Assembly: GCA_017633985.1 (NCBI GenBank)
Contig: JAGBOF010000007.1
Coordinates: forward strand, 207,022-271,021
Length of the DNA: 64,000 nt
Origin: Bacteroidales bacterium
GTDB lineage: Bacteria > Bacteroidota > Bacteroidia > Bacteroidales > P3
Direction of reading: 5' to 3'
Part shown: positions 33,473 through 43,251 of the stretch, one piece after another
How positions within the stretch are numbered: position 1 is the stretch's first letter
Layout of the letters: each line of letters begins with the position of its first letter
Translations under genes and position numbers: made by a program
Notes under the pieces: model-generated
Seen by the model: the letters and a program-made list of their open reading frames with translations, nothing else
Database searches by the model: none
What the model was told of the DNA's origin: nothing

Positions 33473-33723
33473 GTATGGCTGATTTGGGAATGCAAAATTA
33501 CTACAAATTTTATTACTGACAAATTTTTTTCAATTAATTTTTGATTTTATTTTTCTAACATCGCTGTTTATTATTGAAAAACAATTTTTTACATAATTAT
33601 ATAATTGTTATTTCAGTATCGTTACAACAGAATTTTCCGCTTATATATTTTGAAAATTTTGCTTTTTTGCACATTTTTCACGCCCTGCGCGGTTTGGCTG
33701 CCGCCCCGTGCCGTATTACTGCG

Positions 33724-33784
33724 AAAAAAACAGTTTTTTTGACTCAAAAAAAGGGTTTTTTTAGGGTAAAAAAACTGTTTTTTT
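33724..33784. repeat. Triple A7-N3-T7 element, copy 1
   Basis: Three 17-base units A7-CAG-T7 (33724), A7-GGG-T7 (33746) and A7-CTG-T7 (33768) have a 22-base period. The spacers are GACTC and AGGGT. Units 1 and 3 are reverse complements, so a long hairpin can form. The element is followed by CTTCTGCGACGGGGC. Other copies lie at 37242 and 51856. The rest of the 33473-33862 gap has no gene. Confidence 0.8.
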
Positions 33785-33862
33785 CAGATTCTTCTGCGAC
33801 GGGGCAGCAACAGGAGGCAATAAGGCAAAAATAAATCGCAAAAGGGCAACCGCAAAGTGCAC

Positions 33863-34177
33863 GATGGTAACAATGATTTGCACGAAAGTAACCGTAAAGT
33901 GCATGATAGTACCCGAAAATCGTAAGAAGATAACAATGATTTGTAAGATGGTAGTCATGAATTGCTTGAAGGTAGTAGCAAATCGCAAGAAGATAGCAAT
34001 GATTCGCAAGATGGTTGTCTTGAATTGCTTGAAGGCAGTGGCAAATCGCAAGAAAGTAACAATGATTCGTAAGATGGTAGTCTTGAATTGCTTGAAGGCA
34101 GTGGCAAATCGCAAGAAAGTAACAATGATTCGTAAGAAGATAAAAGTAAATTGGAGGAAGAAAACAATGAATTGTAA
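33863..34177. repeat. 21-bp minisatellite, 15 units
   Basis: Fifteen consecutive 21-base units start at 33863. Typical units are GATGGTAGTCTTGAATTGCT(T) and GAAGGCAGTGGCAAATCGCA(A). Three unit types alternate, giving a 63-base higher-order period that is nearly perfect at 34020-34140. Outer units are more diverged. Because 21 is a multiple of three, reading frames stay open on both strands by chance. It ends at the terminator of the T9SS gene. Confidence 0.85.
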
Positions 34178-34179
34178 AA

Positions 34180-34211
34180 CGGCGGAGTTTTTATATAATA
34201 AAACTCCGCCG
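34180..34211 (-). terminator. Terminator of the T9SS surface-protein gene
   Basis: CGGCGGAGTTTT (34180-34191) and AAAACTCCGCCG (34200-34211) form a perfect 12-bp stem with an 8-base loop. On the minus strand it is followed by TTTTAC. It lies 37 bases after the gene's stop codon. Confidence 0.8.
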
Positions 34212-34248
34212 GATTGCGATAATATATCGCTTTTCAGTATGATGGTTG

Positions 34249-36919
34249 TTATTTAACTACAAGTTTTTGAACCGATGATGCTTTCTGTGTCTGCAATCTT
34301 ACGTAATAAACCCCCGAAGTGAAGTCGGAAGTGTTTAATATCACGCTTTTTTGACCTTTGTTAAGCATTTGTTTGTACAAAACCCTGCCCTGCAAATCCA
34401 AAACATAGATATAAGCCGCTTCGTTCAAGCCTTGTGCGCTTAAAACCGTCACATCCTTTGCAGGATTAGGGTAAACGGTTAAATTAAGTGCATTGTCAGC
34501 GGAATTAAGTGCCGATCCTTTGGTCTCAAACTCACGTACATTGCTGTAAGTTGTGAATCCGTTTTCGGTAGTTGCGTATTCGCGTACCAAATATGCGTCA
34601 TTGGAATTAAGATTATTCAGCGTGGCAAAAATACGGTACACTGCCGAATAGGAATCATCGCGTATTGTGTCAATTTTTGTATATGCCAATTTCTGCCAAT
34701 TATCATCAGCCTTGGTTGAAACGTTATCGCCGGTTGTTTGATACTCGAATCCGAAATCCGTGATGCCGTTAAAGCGGATGAAATCGGAGCTTAAGTATGC
34801 CGAAACTTCTGCCGAAGATTCCGTAGCGTCTTCTACCGGCAATGTGTAAAGCGTAGGCAAAGCTTTTGTGTTGAATTCGTACACTGTCCAATCGGTCCAC
34901 GTGTCGTTTTTGCACCAATAGCGCAAGAAGAACGTGTAATCCGTATTCGGCGTAAGGTCTGTGAAATCGCAGTTGCTTAATTGGGTGTCGTGTATCTCGC
35001 CGTCTTCGTTTAATTTGTATTGATAGCGGCGTACGAGGTTATCCCAAGAGAAGTAAGCGGAGGTTAAAGAAGGTGTAGTTACGTTGTAAATCTGCGGAGG
35101 TACGCATGTAGGGAACGCATCGGACACTTCTTTAGGCGTTTCACTGACTTCAATGCTGCGGATTATAGCGGAAAAATCACCGTTTTCGTATTCGTCTATA
35201 CCGTATATGCTGCTTACATCGCTGAATTCGATAATCATTACAATCGTTTCAGGTTTCTCTTGGTTTTCTGCCCACTCTACAGGCTGCCAGTTAGCTAACG
35301 GGTTGGCAAGATGGAATTCTATTTGACCGCTATTGGATTTGGTTACCGTATATGGGTTAGATGCCCAATAATGGAAGCCTCCTAATTCCTCGGTTGCGAA
35401 ACTTATTCTTACGCCGTCAATATCGTTACCCATAAAGTGGCGTCCGTCTACATTGATATCCATCTTTACGGTGATATACTCGCTTTCAGGGGCAACGAAC
35501 AGCTTTTGTGCGTAAGAATTTACGAACATTGCCTCGTAGGTTATGGCTGTGTCTTTGCCGTCAGGGGAGATAAACATAACGTTATCAGAATATCCTTCAG
35601 GTTTGTCTATATAAAAATTGTAGAAACCCTTACTTAACGACCAGTAATCGTCACTTGTAAACGTGGATTTGTAAGGTAATTCTGTCGGATCGACAGTATA
35701 ATTGTCAGGTGTAAGGAATGAGTGAGCCATTTCGGCATCCGAAGTTATTGTGTCGCCGTTTTTGGTAACTGCCCACGCACCTACGGTGTACCAAGTGAAA
35801 GGTTGCAAATTTGTTGCGTCACCGTAAATTTCGTAGTGGCCTTCCCACTGGTTGTCTATGTGACCTTGGATATACGTCCAAGTGCTTTCGGTAATTTTTC
35901 TGTAAGTTAAACCGAATGCTTTAGGTTCTAATCCCGGTGTATAGGTGATTGCGCCCGTCAATCGTGCGAAATCATAGCTCAAAGAGTCTGGTCCGTGCGT
36001 CCATATCTGCGGATCCGAATCGAAATAGAACTCTTGAGCCATCCAATCGGAATAATAAGTTCCGTTTGTTGCCCTTACATAACCTGTATACGTCGTATGG
36101 TTGGTAAGATTAGTAAATGTGTAATTGTTTTCCGTCACATCAACAGGTGTAACCGTTGTATCCAAAGTCACCTGCCATGTTTTCTCGTCACGGCCCGGGT
36201 TCCAAACAAAATATTCAGCCCCTTCGCCGGCTACTTCACAGTAACTGAATTTCGGTTTCTCCAATCTGACGTCTTCATCTGCCGTTTCCTTTACGGAAAG
36301 ATTGGTAATAATAGGTGCAGGCTGCACTGTGGCGGATTCTTGATAGTGTTCCTCATTACGCCACATGAAAGCAAGGTACGCCGTTCCCCCTTTGTTAGGA
36401 TTAGGTATCTGCATGGTGACATGACCTGCGTATTTGCTGATACCGTACGCCCCGTCAAACTGTCCGCATGACTCATAAGCGGAATAATAATACGGATGGT
36501 ACTCGTTATACAGGTTGCCCCATTGCGGTCTTATGTTATAGTCATTTTTAAACAAGAAAACCTTAACATAATCATCCGAAGGATAATATCCGCCTCCGAC
36601 TTTGATGTCAAATTCTACCGTAATACGCTCGCTTTGTCCCATTTCGAACTCTTTATAAGCGAACACTCTGGCATACTTATCCCATGCAAAAACAGTGTCT
36701 TTGCCGTCCTGGGAAATAAACAGTGCGTTTGAATTACTGCCGTTGGGTTTTCCGATGCTCCATGCGTTGGTGCATTCTCCGTTGGCTAACGTCCATTCTC
36801 CGGAATCGGAGAAATCTGTGCTGTAAGGCAGCGTAACTACCTGACAATCAGCATACCCCCCCCCTTAAAAGGCATATCAGGGCGATGAAAATGCTGCTTA
36901 AAGTTTTAATTCTGCTCAT
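34249..36919 (-). CDS. T9SS-secreted surface protein, frame broken at a G9 tract (possibly phase-variable)
   Basis: The main frame covers 34249-36666 and continues upstream without a stop to a G9 tract at 36856-36864. A start and signal peptide (MSRIKTLSSIFIALICLL) begin at 36919 in another frame and run into the tract. One G fewer would join them as one protein of about 889 residues, continuing YADCQVVTLPYSTDF after the tract. The product has two N-terminal anchor-J-like beta domains (LPYSTDF and LPYKSTF starts), two fibronectin-III-like domains, and a C-terminal type IX sorting domain (VYPNPAKDVTVLS onwards). As written it is off-frame. Confidence 0.75.
36856..36864 (-). repeat. Poly-G (G9) tract in the signal-peptide coding region
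   Basis: Nine consecutive C on the plus strand (G on the coding strand) lie 55 bases after the start codon of the T9SS gene. Homopolymer G tracts at the 5' end of surface-protein genes are classic sites of slipped-strand on/off switching. A sequencing error is the alternative. Confidence 0.85.
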
Positions 36920-37241
36920 AATCCTGATTTTTTTATGATTAATACTAAACAGGTGCAAATATATGAACTTTTTTTAACATAAAACAAATTTTTATGCATA
37001 AATTATTTTTTCAAGCAGTCATTTCACCGCCTTAAAAAAGCAATCCGCCTGCATGAAACCATATAATATATTATTGTATACGCACCTTAATCCGCAAAAA
37101 AGCAATGCCGCCGTTTTTACATTACGTTTACTTTTTGCCACACGCCTAATTTTTCCCGACCAGCGTTTGATTTCTCCCGCTTCGCGCATGATTTTTCATG
37201 CCCTTTGGCGTTTTATTGCCGCCCCATGCGGTCTTATTTTG

Positions 37242-37302
37242 AAAAAAACTGTTTTTTTGACTCAAAAAAAGGGTTTTTTTAGGGTAAAAAAACCCTTTTT
37301 TT
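37242..37302. repeat. Triple A7-N3-T7 element, copy 2
   Basis: Units A7-CTG-T7 (37242), A7-GGG-T7 (37264) and A7-CCC-T7 (37286) have the same 22-base period and the same GACTC and AGGGT spacers as copy 1. Units 2 and 3 are reverse complements here. It is followed by TTCTGCGACAGGGC. Copies 1 and 2 flank the T9SS gene. The rest of the 36920-37431 gap has no gene. Confidence 0.8.
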
Positions 37303-37468
37303 CAAATTTTTCTGCGACAGGGCGGCGGCGAAAAGGCACGGGGCATAAAAAATATGCGAAAAGGCAAAGTTTTTAAGCCCCGAAAATTGACTTATTTGCC
37401 GCATAATGACCATGAAATGTAAAAAATACACTATCTTTGCACATATTAATCCCCAAAACTGTCGAACT

Positions 37469-39127
37469 ATGGCAACAAAAAACCCAAACATAATCAAAGG
37501 TCACATATTGGACGTTGTAAACAGATGCATCATTGACGGAAACGTGCATATCAAGGACGGGAAAATACATGCTATCGTCCCTTTAAGCCATACGGAAAAA
37601 GATTTGCCGTACATTATGCCGGGATTTATCGATGCGCATGTGCACATAGAGAGTTCCATGCTCACGCCTTCGCATTTTGCCGATGCGGCAGTGCGTCACG
37701 GAGTGATAGGTTGCGTATGCGATCCGCACGAGATTGCAAACGTTTGCGGAATTGAGGGTATCAATTATATGATACGCAGTAGCAAACAAAGGAACTTCCG
37801 TTTTGCTTTCGCCCTTCCTTCATGCGTTCCCGCAACAAGCTTCGAAACTTCGGGATTTTGCATAGACAGCGGACAAATAAGCGAATTGATTCAAAGCAAT
37901 GACTTCGTGGCTTTGGCAGAAATGATGAATTTTCCCGGAGTTCTTCACGGTGATAAAGAGACAATGCGTAAGATAGAGGCTGCGCGCAATGCGGGTAAAC
38001 CCATTGACGGTCATGCGCCCATGTTATCGGGCAATGATTTGAAGAAATATATTGCTGCGGGAATAACAACCGACCACGAATGCTCTTCACTACAAGAAGC
38101 CGAAGAGAAAATACATCAGGGAATGAAAATACTCATCCGCGAAGGCAGTGCAGCGAAGAATTTCGAAACATTGTCGCCGCTGATTGAAAAATTCTCCGAT
38201 ATGACTATGTTTTGCAGCGATGACTGCCATCCCGATGAGCTTATAAGCGGCTACATTGACTGTTTGGTCAAACGCTCTTTGCAGAAAGGTTATCCGATAT
38301 GGAATGTCCTGCGGACAAGTTCGCTTAATCCTGTAATGCATTACCGTCTTAATGCAGGATTGTTGCAAAAGGGTGATGCGGCAGACTTCATTGTTATTGA
38401 CAACTTGCAGGATTTTAACGTAATTTATACATTCATTAACGGGGAATGCGTTTACGACAGGACAAAAGGATGTGCAGCAGGCGTAAACAACGGTAACAAT
38501 GCGGAAAAACTGCCGAATAACTTTTGCGCATCACCTCTTACAGAAGCAGATATAAGTGTCCGTGCAGAATCTTCGCAAATCAAAGTCATCAAAGCATACG
38601 ACAAAGAATTATTCACGCAGCAAATGGTTTGCAATGCCCGTATCAATGACGGGAATATTGTGTCCGATACGGCAAACGACGTGCTTAAACTCGTGGTTTA
38701 TAACCGTTATACGCCCGCAAAGCCTGCCGTTGGATTTATCAACGGTTTTAATTTGAAAAACGGGGCTTTGGCTTCAACGGTTGCGCATGATTCGCATAAC
38801 ATCATTGCATTGGGCACCGACGACAGGCTTATCATCCAAGCGATAAACCTTCTTATTGAAACAAAAGGCGGAATATGCGGAATAAATAACCAACAGCATC
38901 TGATATTACCGCTTCCTGCGGGTGGTTTGATGAGTGGTAAGCCCGTTGAAACGGTAGCAAAGGAGTATCAGGCGTTGAATGATTTTGCCAAAAGCATGGG
39001 TTGCAGTTTCAATGCGCCGTTTATGACTATGGCTTTCACGGCTCTTTTGGTTATTCCCGAATTAAAACTCTCCGATAAGGGACTTTTCGACGTTAATAAG
39101 TTTGCTTTTACATCCCTTACGGTATAA
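37469..39127 (+). CDS. ade: Adenine deaminase
   Basis: This 552-residue enzyme deaminates adenine to hypoxanthine (purine salvage). Metal-binding and active-site blocks are visible: PGFIDAHVHIESSMLTPSHF near residue 50, HAPMLSGNDLKKYIAAGITT, DHECSS, and FCSDDCHPDELISGY near 250. The C-terminal domain has NNQQHLILPLPAGGLMS. The start at 37469 is chosen because a promoter -7 box (TATCTTTG, 37432-37439) lies inside the longer frame that begins at 37406. It appears to be a single-gene unit. Confidence 0.9.
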   Translation: MATKNPNIIKGHILDVVNRCIIDGNVHIKDGKIHAIVPLSHTEKDLPYIMPGFIDAHVHIESSMLTPSHFADAAVRHGVIGCVCDPHEIANVCGIEGINYMIRSSKQRNFRFAFALPSCVPATSFETSGFCIDSGQISELIQSNDFVALAEMMNFPGVLHGDKETMRKIEAARNAGKPIDGHAPMLSGNDLKKYIAAGITTDHECSSLQEAEEKIHQGMKILIREGSAAKNFETLSPLIEKFSDMTMFCSDDCHPDELISGYIDCLVKRSLQKGYPIWNVLRTSSLNPVMHYRLNAGLLQKGDAADFIVIDNLQDFNVIYTFINGECVYDRTKGCAAGVNNGNNAEKLPNNFCASPLTEADISVRAESSQIKVIKAYDKELFTQQMVCNARINDGNIVSDTANDVLKLVVYNRYTPAKPAVGFINGFNLKNGALASTVAHDSHNIIALGTDDRLIIQAINLLIETKGGICGINNQQHLILPLPAGGLMSGKPVETVAKEYQALNDFAKSMGCSFNAPFMTMAFTALLVIPELKLSDKGLFDVNKFAFTSLTV

Positions 39128-39258
39128 CGGACGGTTAATTTGCGGAAATAAGGACTTCATTTGTGGCATTAAGTCAAATAATATTCGGCAATATTGACAT
39201 CAGATGTAAAAAAATCCGTATCTTTGCACGGTTAAAATATTTAAAATAAAGAATCCTT

Positions 39259-40140
39259 ATGGCAAATTTAAAGGAAATACGCACAAGAATAGCATCCGTT
39301 AAATCAACCCAGCAGATCACTTCGGCGATGAAGATGGTGTCGGCGGCAAAATTGCGTAAATCGCAGGCTGCAATAGTAAAACTCCGTCCTTATTCGCAAA
39401 AAATGAGTGATATTATGGCAAAGGTGGGTGAAAGTATGACGGACGAAGTGCCTTTTGCCCGCAAACCTAAAAACAAACAGGAGAAAATTTTGATTATTGC
39501 TTTGACTTCCAACAAAGGTTTGTGTTCTTCTTTCAATTCCTCAATAATTAAACTGACTGCCAAAACAATTAAAGAATACCAATCGGCAGGACACTCGGTC
39601 AGTGTGATGTCTTACGGTAAAAAAGGCGACAGTGCTTTGAGTAAAACGGAAAATATCGATTATTTGGGGACAGATGATATGATTTGGGAGGCTCTTACGT
39701 TTGATAATGTAAGCAAAATTGCCGAAAGATTCATGAATGCCTTCCTTGAAGGCAAGTATGACAGAATAGAAATCATATACAACCGCTTTAAAAACGCAGC
39801 TACCCAGATTCCTACAATAGAAGGCTTTCTTCCTGTAAGTACCCGTAAAGACGGAACCTCAACAGCGGGAAATAAAAACCGTAATAACGACTATATTTTC
39901 GAGCCCGGTAAACAGGAAATAATCAATTCCGTTATTCCGCAGTCATTAAAAACCCAGATGTATAAGTGTTTTTTGGATTCTTTCACTTCGGAACACGGTG
40001 CCAGGATGTCTTCAATGAACAAAGCAACGGATAATGCCCAATCGTTGCTGCAAGATCTTACCCTTACATACAACAAACAACGTCAGGCCGACATTACCAA
40101 CCAAATTATAGAGGTTGCCAACGGTGCAAATGCCGTATAA
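39259..40140 (+). CDS. atpG: ATP synthase gamma subunit
   Basis: This 293-residue central-stalk subunit of F1 ATP synthase starts MANLKEIRTRIASVKSTQQI and TSAMKMVSAAKLRK, which match the N-terminal helix. GLCSSFN near residue 85 and the C-terminal helix with RMSSMNKATDNAQSLLQDLT are conserved. No other atp genes are near, so the subunit is split from the rest of the operon. A TATCTTTG promoter box lies about 35 bases upstream. Confidence 0.93.
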   Translation: MANLKEIRTRIASVKSTQQITSAMKMVSAAKLRKSQAAIVKLRPYSQKMSDIMAKVGESMTDEVPFARKPKNKQEKILIIALTSNKGLCSSFNSSIIKLTAKTIKEYQSAGHSVSVMSYGKKGDSALSKTENIDYLGTDDMIWEALTFDNVSKIAERFMNAFLEGKYDRIEIIYNRFKNAATQIPTIEGFLPVSTRKDGTSTAGNKNRNNDYIFEPGKQEIINSVIPQSLKTQMYKCFLDSFTSEHGARMSSMNKATDNAQSLLQDLTLTYNKQRQADITNQIIEVANGANAV

Positions 40141-40160
40141 TCACTTTATATTAGTAAAAG

Positions 40161-40201
40161 AAACAGTCACGGTGAGTTTTTGTCTTTAACCGTGACTGTT
40201 T
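40161..40201. terminator. Bidirectional terminator between atpG and the reductase gene
   Basis: AAACAGTCACGGT (40161-40173) and ACCGTGACTGTTT (40189-40201) form a perfect 13-bp stem with A and T flanks. The two convergent genes share it. Confidence 0.85.
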
Positions 40202-40225
40202 TGTTTACATATTATAATATGCGGA

Positions 40226-41641
40226 TTAAAGAATATTCTGTTTTATTTTCTCAACGTATTGGTCTATCTTCTGCATTTCTATAGGTATCGCAATTCTTTG
40301 CGGACAATGCGGCGAGCATTCGTTACATCCTGTACACATATTGGCTTGTCTTAACCTCGGAACACTGCGGTCGTATCCGATAAGGAATGCTTTTCTGGCT
40401 TTCCAATAGTTTTTATCCTGCATACTCTCGCTGATATTGCCTTCGTTTATACATTTATTATAATGAGTGAAGATTGCAGGAATATCCAATCCGTAAGGGC
40501 AAGGCATACAATATTGACATTCGTTACACGGAATGTTGTTCAGCTCCATCATCTGCTTTGCAATGTCAAACAAAAAGGCTTTGTCTTCTTCGGTAAGAGG
40601 TTTTAACGGGCAATGCGTACGCAAATTATCTTTCAAATGCTGCATTTCCGTCATTCCGCTTAAGGAAGTAAGAACTTTAGGATATGATCCCAAGAACCTG
40701 AACGCCCAGGAAGCAATGCTCATTTCGGGTTCCCGTTGTTTCATCTGCTTAACCAAAGGATCCGCCATCTTAACTAAACGTCCGCCAAGCAAAGGCTCCA
40801 TAATCACAACAGGAATATCACGTTTTGCCAACTCATCATATAAATATTCGGCATTGGTATTACGGGCATTAATCTGCTTTGCATAATGCCAATCGACGTA
40901 ATTCATCTGAATTTGTACGAAATCCCAATGATACTTTCCGTGTTGGGAAAGCAAATAATCGAAAACCTTTACATCGCCGTGATAAGAAAATCCCAGATTG
41001 CGTATTTTACCTTCATCACGTTGCTTTAACAGCCAATTAAGCAATCCGTTGGTCTCATAACGTGCTTGATAATCTTCCATACCGTTGCCCATTCCCACGC
41101 CGTGGAGCAAAAGATAATCCACATAATCCACCTGTAATTCCTTAAGCGAATTATTAAACATCTCAACACCTGCTTTAAAACTCCAGGTCTGCGGCGCAAA
41201 ATTAGACAGTTTGGTAGCAATAAAATATTCATTTCTCTTATGGCGCGACAGGGCAATACCTGTAGCGTGTTCGCTCATACCTTTGCAATACGCAGGTGAG
41301 GTGTCAAAATAATTAACTCCATGTTCAATTGCGTAATCTACCAAACGGTTTACGGCTTCTTGGTCAATAGGTGCGTCAGTATCCCTTGCACTGCCTGCAT
41401 TCTTAGAATTCTCGCTTTGAATTATAGGTAAACGCATCATACCGTAACCTAATAAAGAAACCTTTTCTTTTGTTTTCGGATTCTCACGGTATGTCATCTT
41501 ACCTTTAGGAATATCTGATTCGGTTTGACTGTCTTTTGCTTTATCCGAACATGCAGCAGCAATTACGGAAGTTGCAGCAACCCCCAAACCCATCTTCTTT
41601 AAAAATTCCCTGCGTGATATATTTTTACTGTTATTCTTCAT
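40226..41641 (-). CDS. Tat-exported aldo/keto reductase with C-terminal 4Fe-4S domain
   Basis: This 471-residue protein has a twin-arginine signal at the start (ISRREFLKKMGLGVAATSVI) followed by AAAC, which also fits a lipobox. The middle is an aldo/keto reductase barrel (VNYFDTSPAYCKGMSEHATG; HGVGMGN). The C-terminus has two cysteine clusters (CNECQYCMPC and CTGCNECSPHC) for iron-sulfur centres. It is the last gene of the tatA-tatC-polyferredoxin unit, so it is probably a substrate of that translocase. Its redox partner may be the polyferredoxin encoded just upstream. The physiological substrate is unknown. Confidence 0.88.
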   Translation of the reverse strand: MKNNSKNISRREFLKKMGLGVAATSVIAAACSDKAKDSQTESDIPKGKMTYRENPKTKEKVSLLGYGMMRLPIIQSENSKNAGSARDTDAPIDQEAVNRLVDYAIEHGVNYFDTSPAYCKGMSEHATGIALSRHKRNEYFIATKLSNFAPQTWSFKAGVEMFNNSLKELQVDYVDYLLLHGVGMGNGMEDYQARYETNGLLNWLLKQRDEGKIRNLGFSYHGDVKVFDYLLSQHGKYHWDFVQIQMNYVDWHYAKQINARNTNAEYLYDELAKRDIPVVIMEPLLGGRLVKMADPLVKQMKQREPEMSIASWAFRFLGSYPKVLTSLSGMTEMQHLKDNLRTHCPLKPLTEEDKAFLFDIAKQMMELNNIPCNECQYCMPCPYGLDIPAIFTHYNKCINEGNISESMQDKNYWKARKAFLIGYDRSVPRLRQANMCTGCNECSPHCPQRIAIPIEMQKIDQYVEKIKQNIL

Positions 41642-41660
41642 CTTGACTGTCCTTTATTCG

Positions 41661-43226
41661 TTATACATTCTTATGTGTTGCCATGCCTTCAACGTAAATT
41701 GCACTGAACGGACGCGAAGGACAAACATATTCACACATTCCGCAACCTATACAACGGCTTTCATTAACCGTAGGAATCATCAATTGTTTGTCATCCTGTT
41801 TATCCAAAGCTGCGGTGGAGTTTTGAACTTCCATGTTGGCATTATCTGCGTTAGGTTTAAAATAAGGTACCATAATTATAGCACCGCTCGGACAATGGCG
41901 TGCGCAATTGCCGCAATTGTGATCATTGTTTACCACGACACAATTTTGTTTTACCCACTTGGCAACTCCTATTTGTATAGCTGTCTTCTCCTCTTTTGTG
42001 ATTTTTTGTATTGCACCCGCAGGACAAACGGAAGAACATGTTGTACATTCTACACGGCATGCACCTTTTTCAAAACTCATTACAGGTTGCATCAAATGTA
42101 ACAAATCACTTGACGGCCGCAAAACATTGTTAGGGCATTTGCTTACACACAACTGACATCCTGTACATTTATTCTGCAAATTCTTTAAACTCTTTGCACC
42201 TGGCGGAACGATTTCTGTCGTGCGTTTATACGGTTTCTTATCTTCTATAACTGCCAAACCACCGTCAGTTTTCTTCTTCTCTTGGGCAAAAGCAAGCGTT
42301 GTTCCCATTAAAGCTGACGAAAACAAAAATGCACGTTTGGATTCATTTATTTTATTCTCTTTTGCGTCGGTTACGTTCTGCGTCTTTTTCATCTTATTAC
42401 TAATACGGGAATATGAAATTGCATCTTTAGGACACACGGCTTGACAATTGCCGCATACAACACAACGTGAATAATCCACAAAGTGTTCTTTGCCGTTTAT
42501 ACAGTTGGATTTACAGTTTTTTGTACACTTATCACATTTTATACATTTGTCTGCATCAATGTGTATTTTAAGAAACGAGAATCTGGAAAAGAAGCTTAAA
42601 GTCGTTCCCACAGGACAAACAGCGTTACAATAACCACGTCCCGTTTTCCAAGCAACAAATGTGATAACCAAAAACGAAACCGCAGCAATAACAAATGTAC
42701 TTATGCTTCTTATCCACACATCTTTGGAATAAAATGCATATGAATCCGCCTTCTCTGCCAAGAAAGCAAAGAAATTATTTACCCAAATGTAAAGCGGTTG
42801 AAATAAATTCTGCACCATTCTTCCCCATGACGAATAAGGGGCAAGCAAAGCAACGAAAGAATTTACACCTGCTATCATTGCTATAATAAACAATGCCCAC
42901 ACGCCGTAACGTAACCACTTAATTTCTTTATTAAACGTAAAGCGGTTTTTCTTTTTCAGCCCGTGAATATGGGACACCGCGTCTTGGAAAACCCCTAACG
43001 GGCAGATTACCGAGCAATATATACGGCCGAAAACCAAAGTCAATACTATTAAAGCGATAATAACGCCAGCATTTAACGCCATTACGGCAGGCAAAAACTG
43101 TATTTTCGCCATAAAAGTAAGGTAACGCCGAAGCGTTCCGGTAAAATCCAATAACAATAAAGTAATTAACGCAAAACAAATACTGCCCAGCGTTATCCTT
43201 ATTGTTTTTAATAGTTTCTTGTTCAT
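41661..43226 (-). CDS. Membrane polyferredoxin, NapH-NapG-like fusion
   Basis: This 521-residue protein has four or five N-terminal membrane helices with NapH-type CxxxCP motifs (YCSVICPLGVFQD; YCNAVCPVGTTLS), then two 4Fe-4S clusters (CIKCDKCTKNCKSNC; CVVCGNCQAVCPKDA). A KR-type Tat-like segment follows near residue 298 (ESKRAFLFSSALMGTTLAFA), and then four more 4Fe-4S motifs. The second half resembles NapG with its signal retained inside the fusion. It probably passes electrons from quinol across the membrane. Neighbours are tatC and the Tat-signal reductase. Confidence 0.8.
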   Translation of the reverse strand: MNKKLLKTIRITLGSICFALITLLLLDFTGTLRRYLTFMAKIQFLPAVMALNAGVIIALIVLTLVFGRIYCSVICPLGVFQDAVSHIHGLKKKNRFTFNKEIKWLRYGVWALFIIAMIAGVNSFVALLAPYSSWGRMVQNLFQPLYIWVNNFFAFLAEKADSYAFYSKDVWIRSISTFVIAAVSFLVITFVAWKTGRGYCNAVCPVGTTLSFFSRFSFLKIHIDADKCIKCDKCTKNCKSNCINGKEHFVDYSRCVVCGNCQAVCPKDAISYSRISNKMKKTQNVTDAKENKINESKRAFLFSSALMGTTLAFAQEKKKTDGGLAVIEDKKPYKRTTEIVPPGAKSLKNLQNKCTGCQLCVSKCPNNVLRPSSDLLHLMQPVMSFEKGACRVECTTCSSVCPAGAIQKITKEEKTAIQIGVAKWVKQNCVVVNNDHNCGNCARHCPSGAIIMVPYFKPNADNANMEVQNSTAALDKQDDKQLMIPTVNESRCIGCGMCEYVCPSRPFSAIYVEGMATHKNV

Positions 43227-43251
43227 AAAATACGTGTTTTATTATGTTCCT

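Noticed and set aside
33863..34177. CRISPR array
   Set aside because: The 21-base units are directly adjacent and there are no unique spacers or cas genes. It is a tandem minisatellite.
33761..34256. Long open frames on both strands through the minisatellite
   Set aside because: The 21-base unit keeps all frames periodic and open. The translations are simple heptapeptide repeats with no start signals, and both strands look equally open, so these are not counted as genes.
37406..37468. Upstream start of adenine deaminase
   Set aside because: A TATCTTTG promoter box lies inside this segment and the family N-terminus matches the ATG at 37469.
41643..42156. Plus-strand frames opposite the polyferredoxin and reductase genes
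   Set aside because: They are antisense to confidently identified iron-sulfur protein genes, and their cysteine-rich translations are reflections of those genes.
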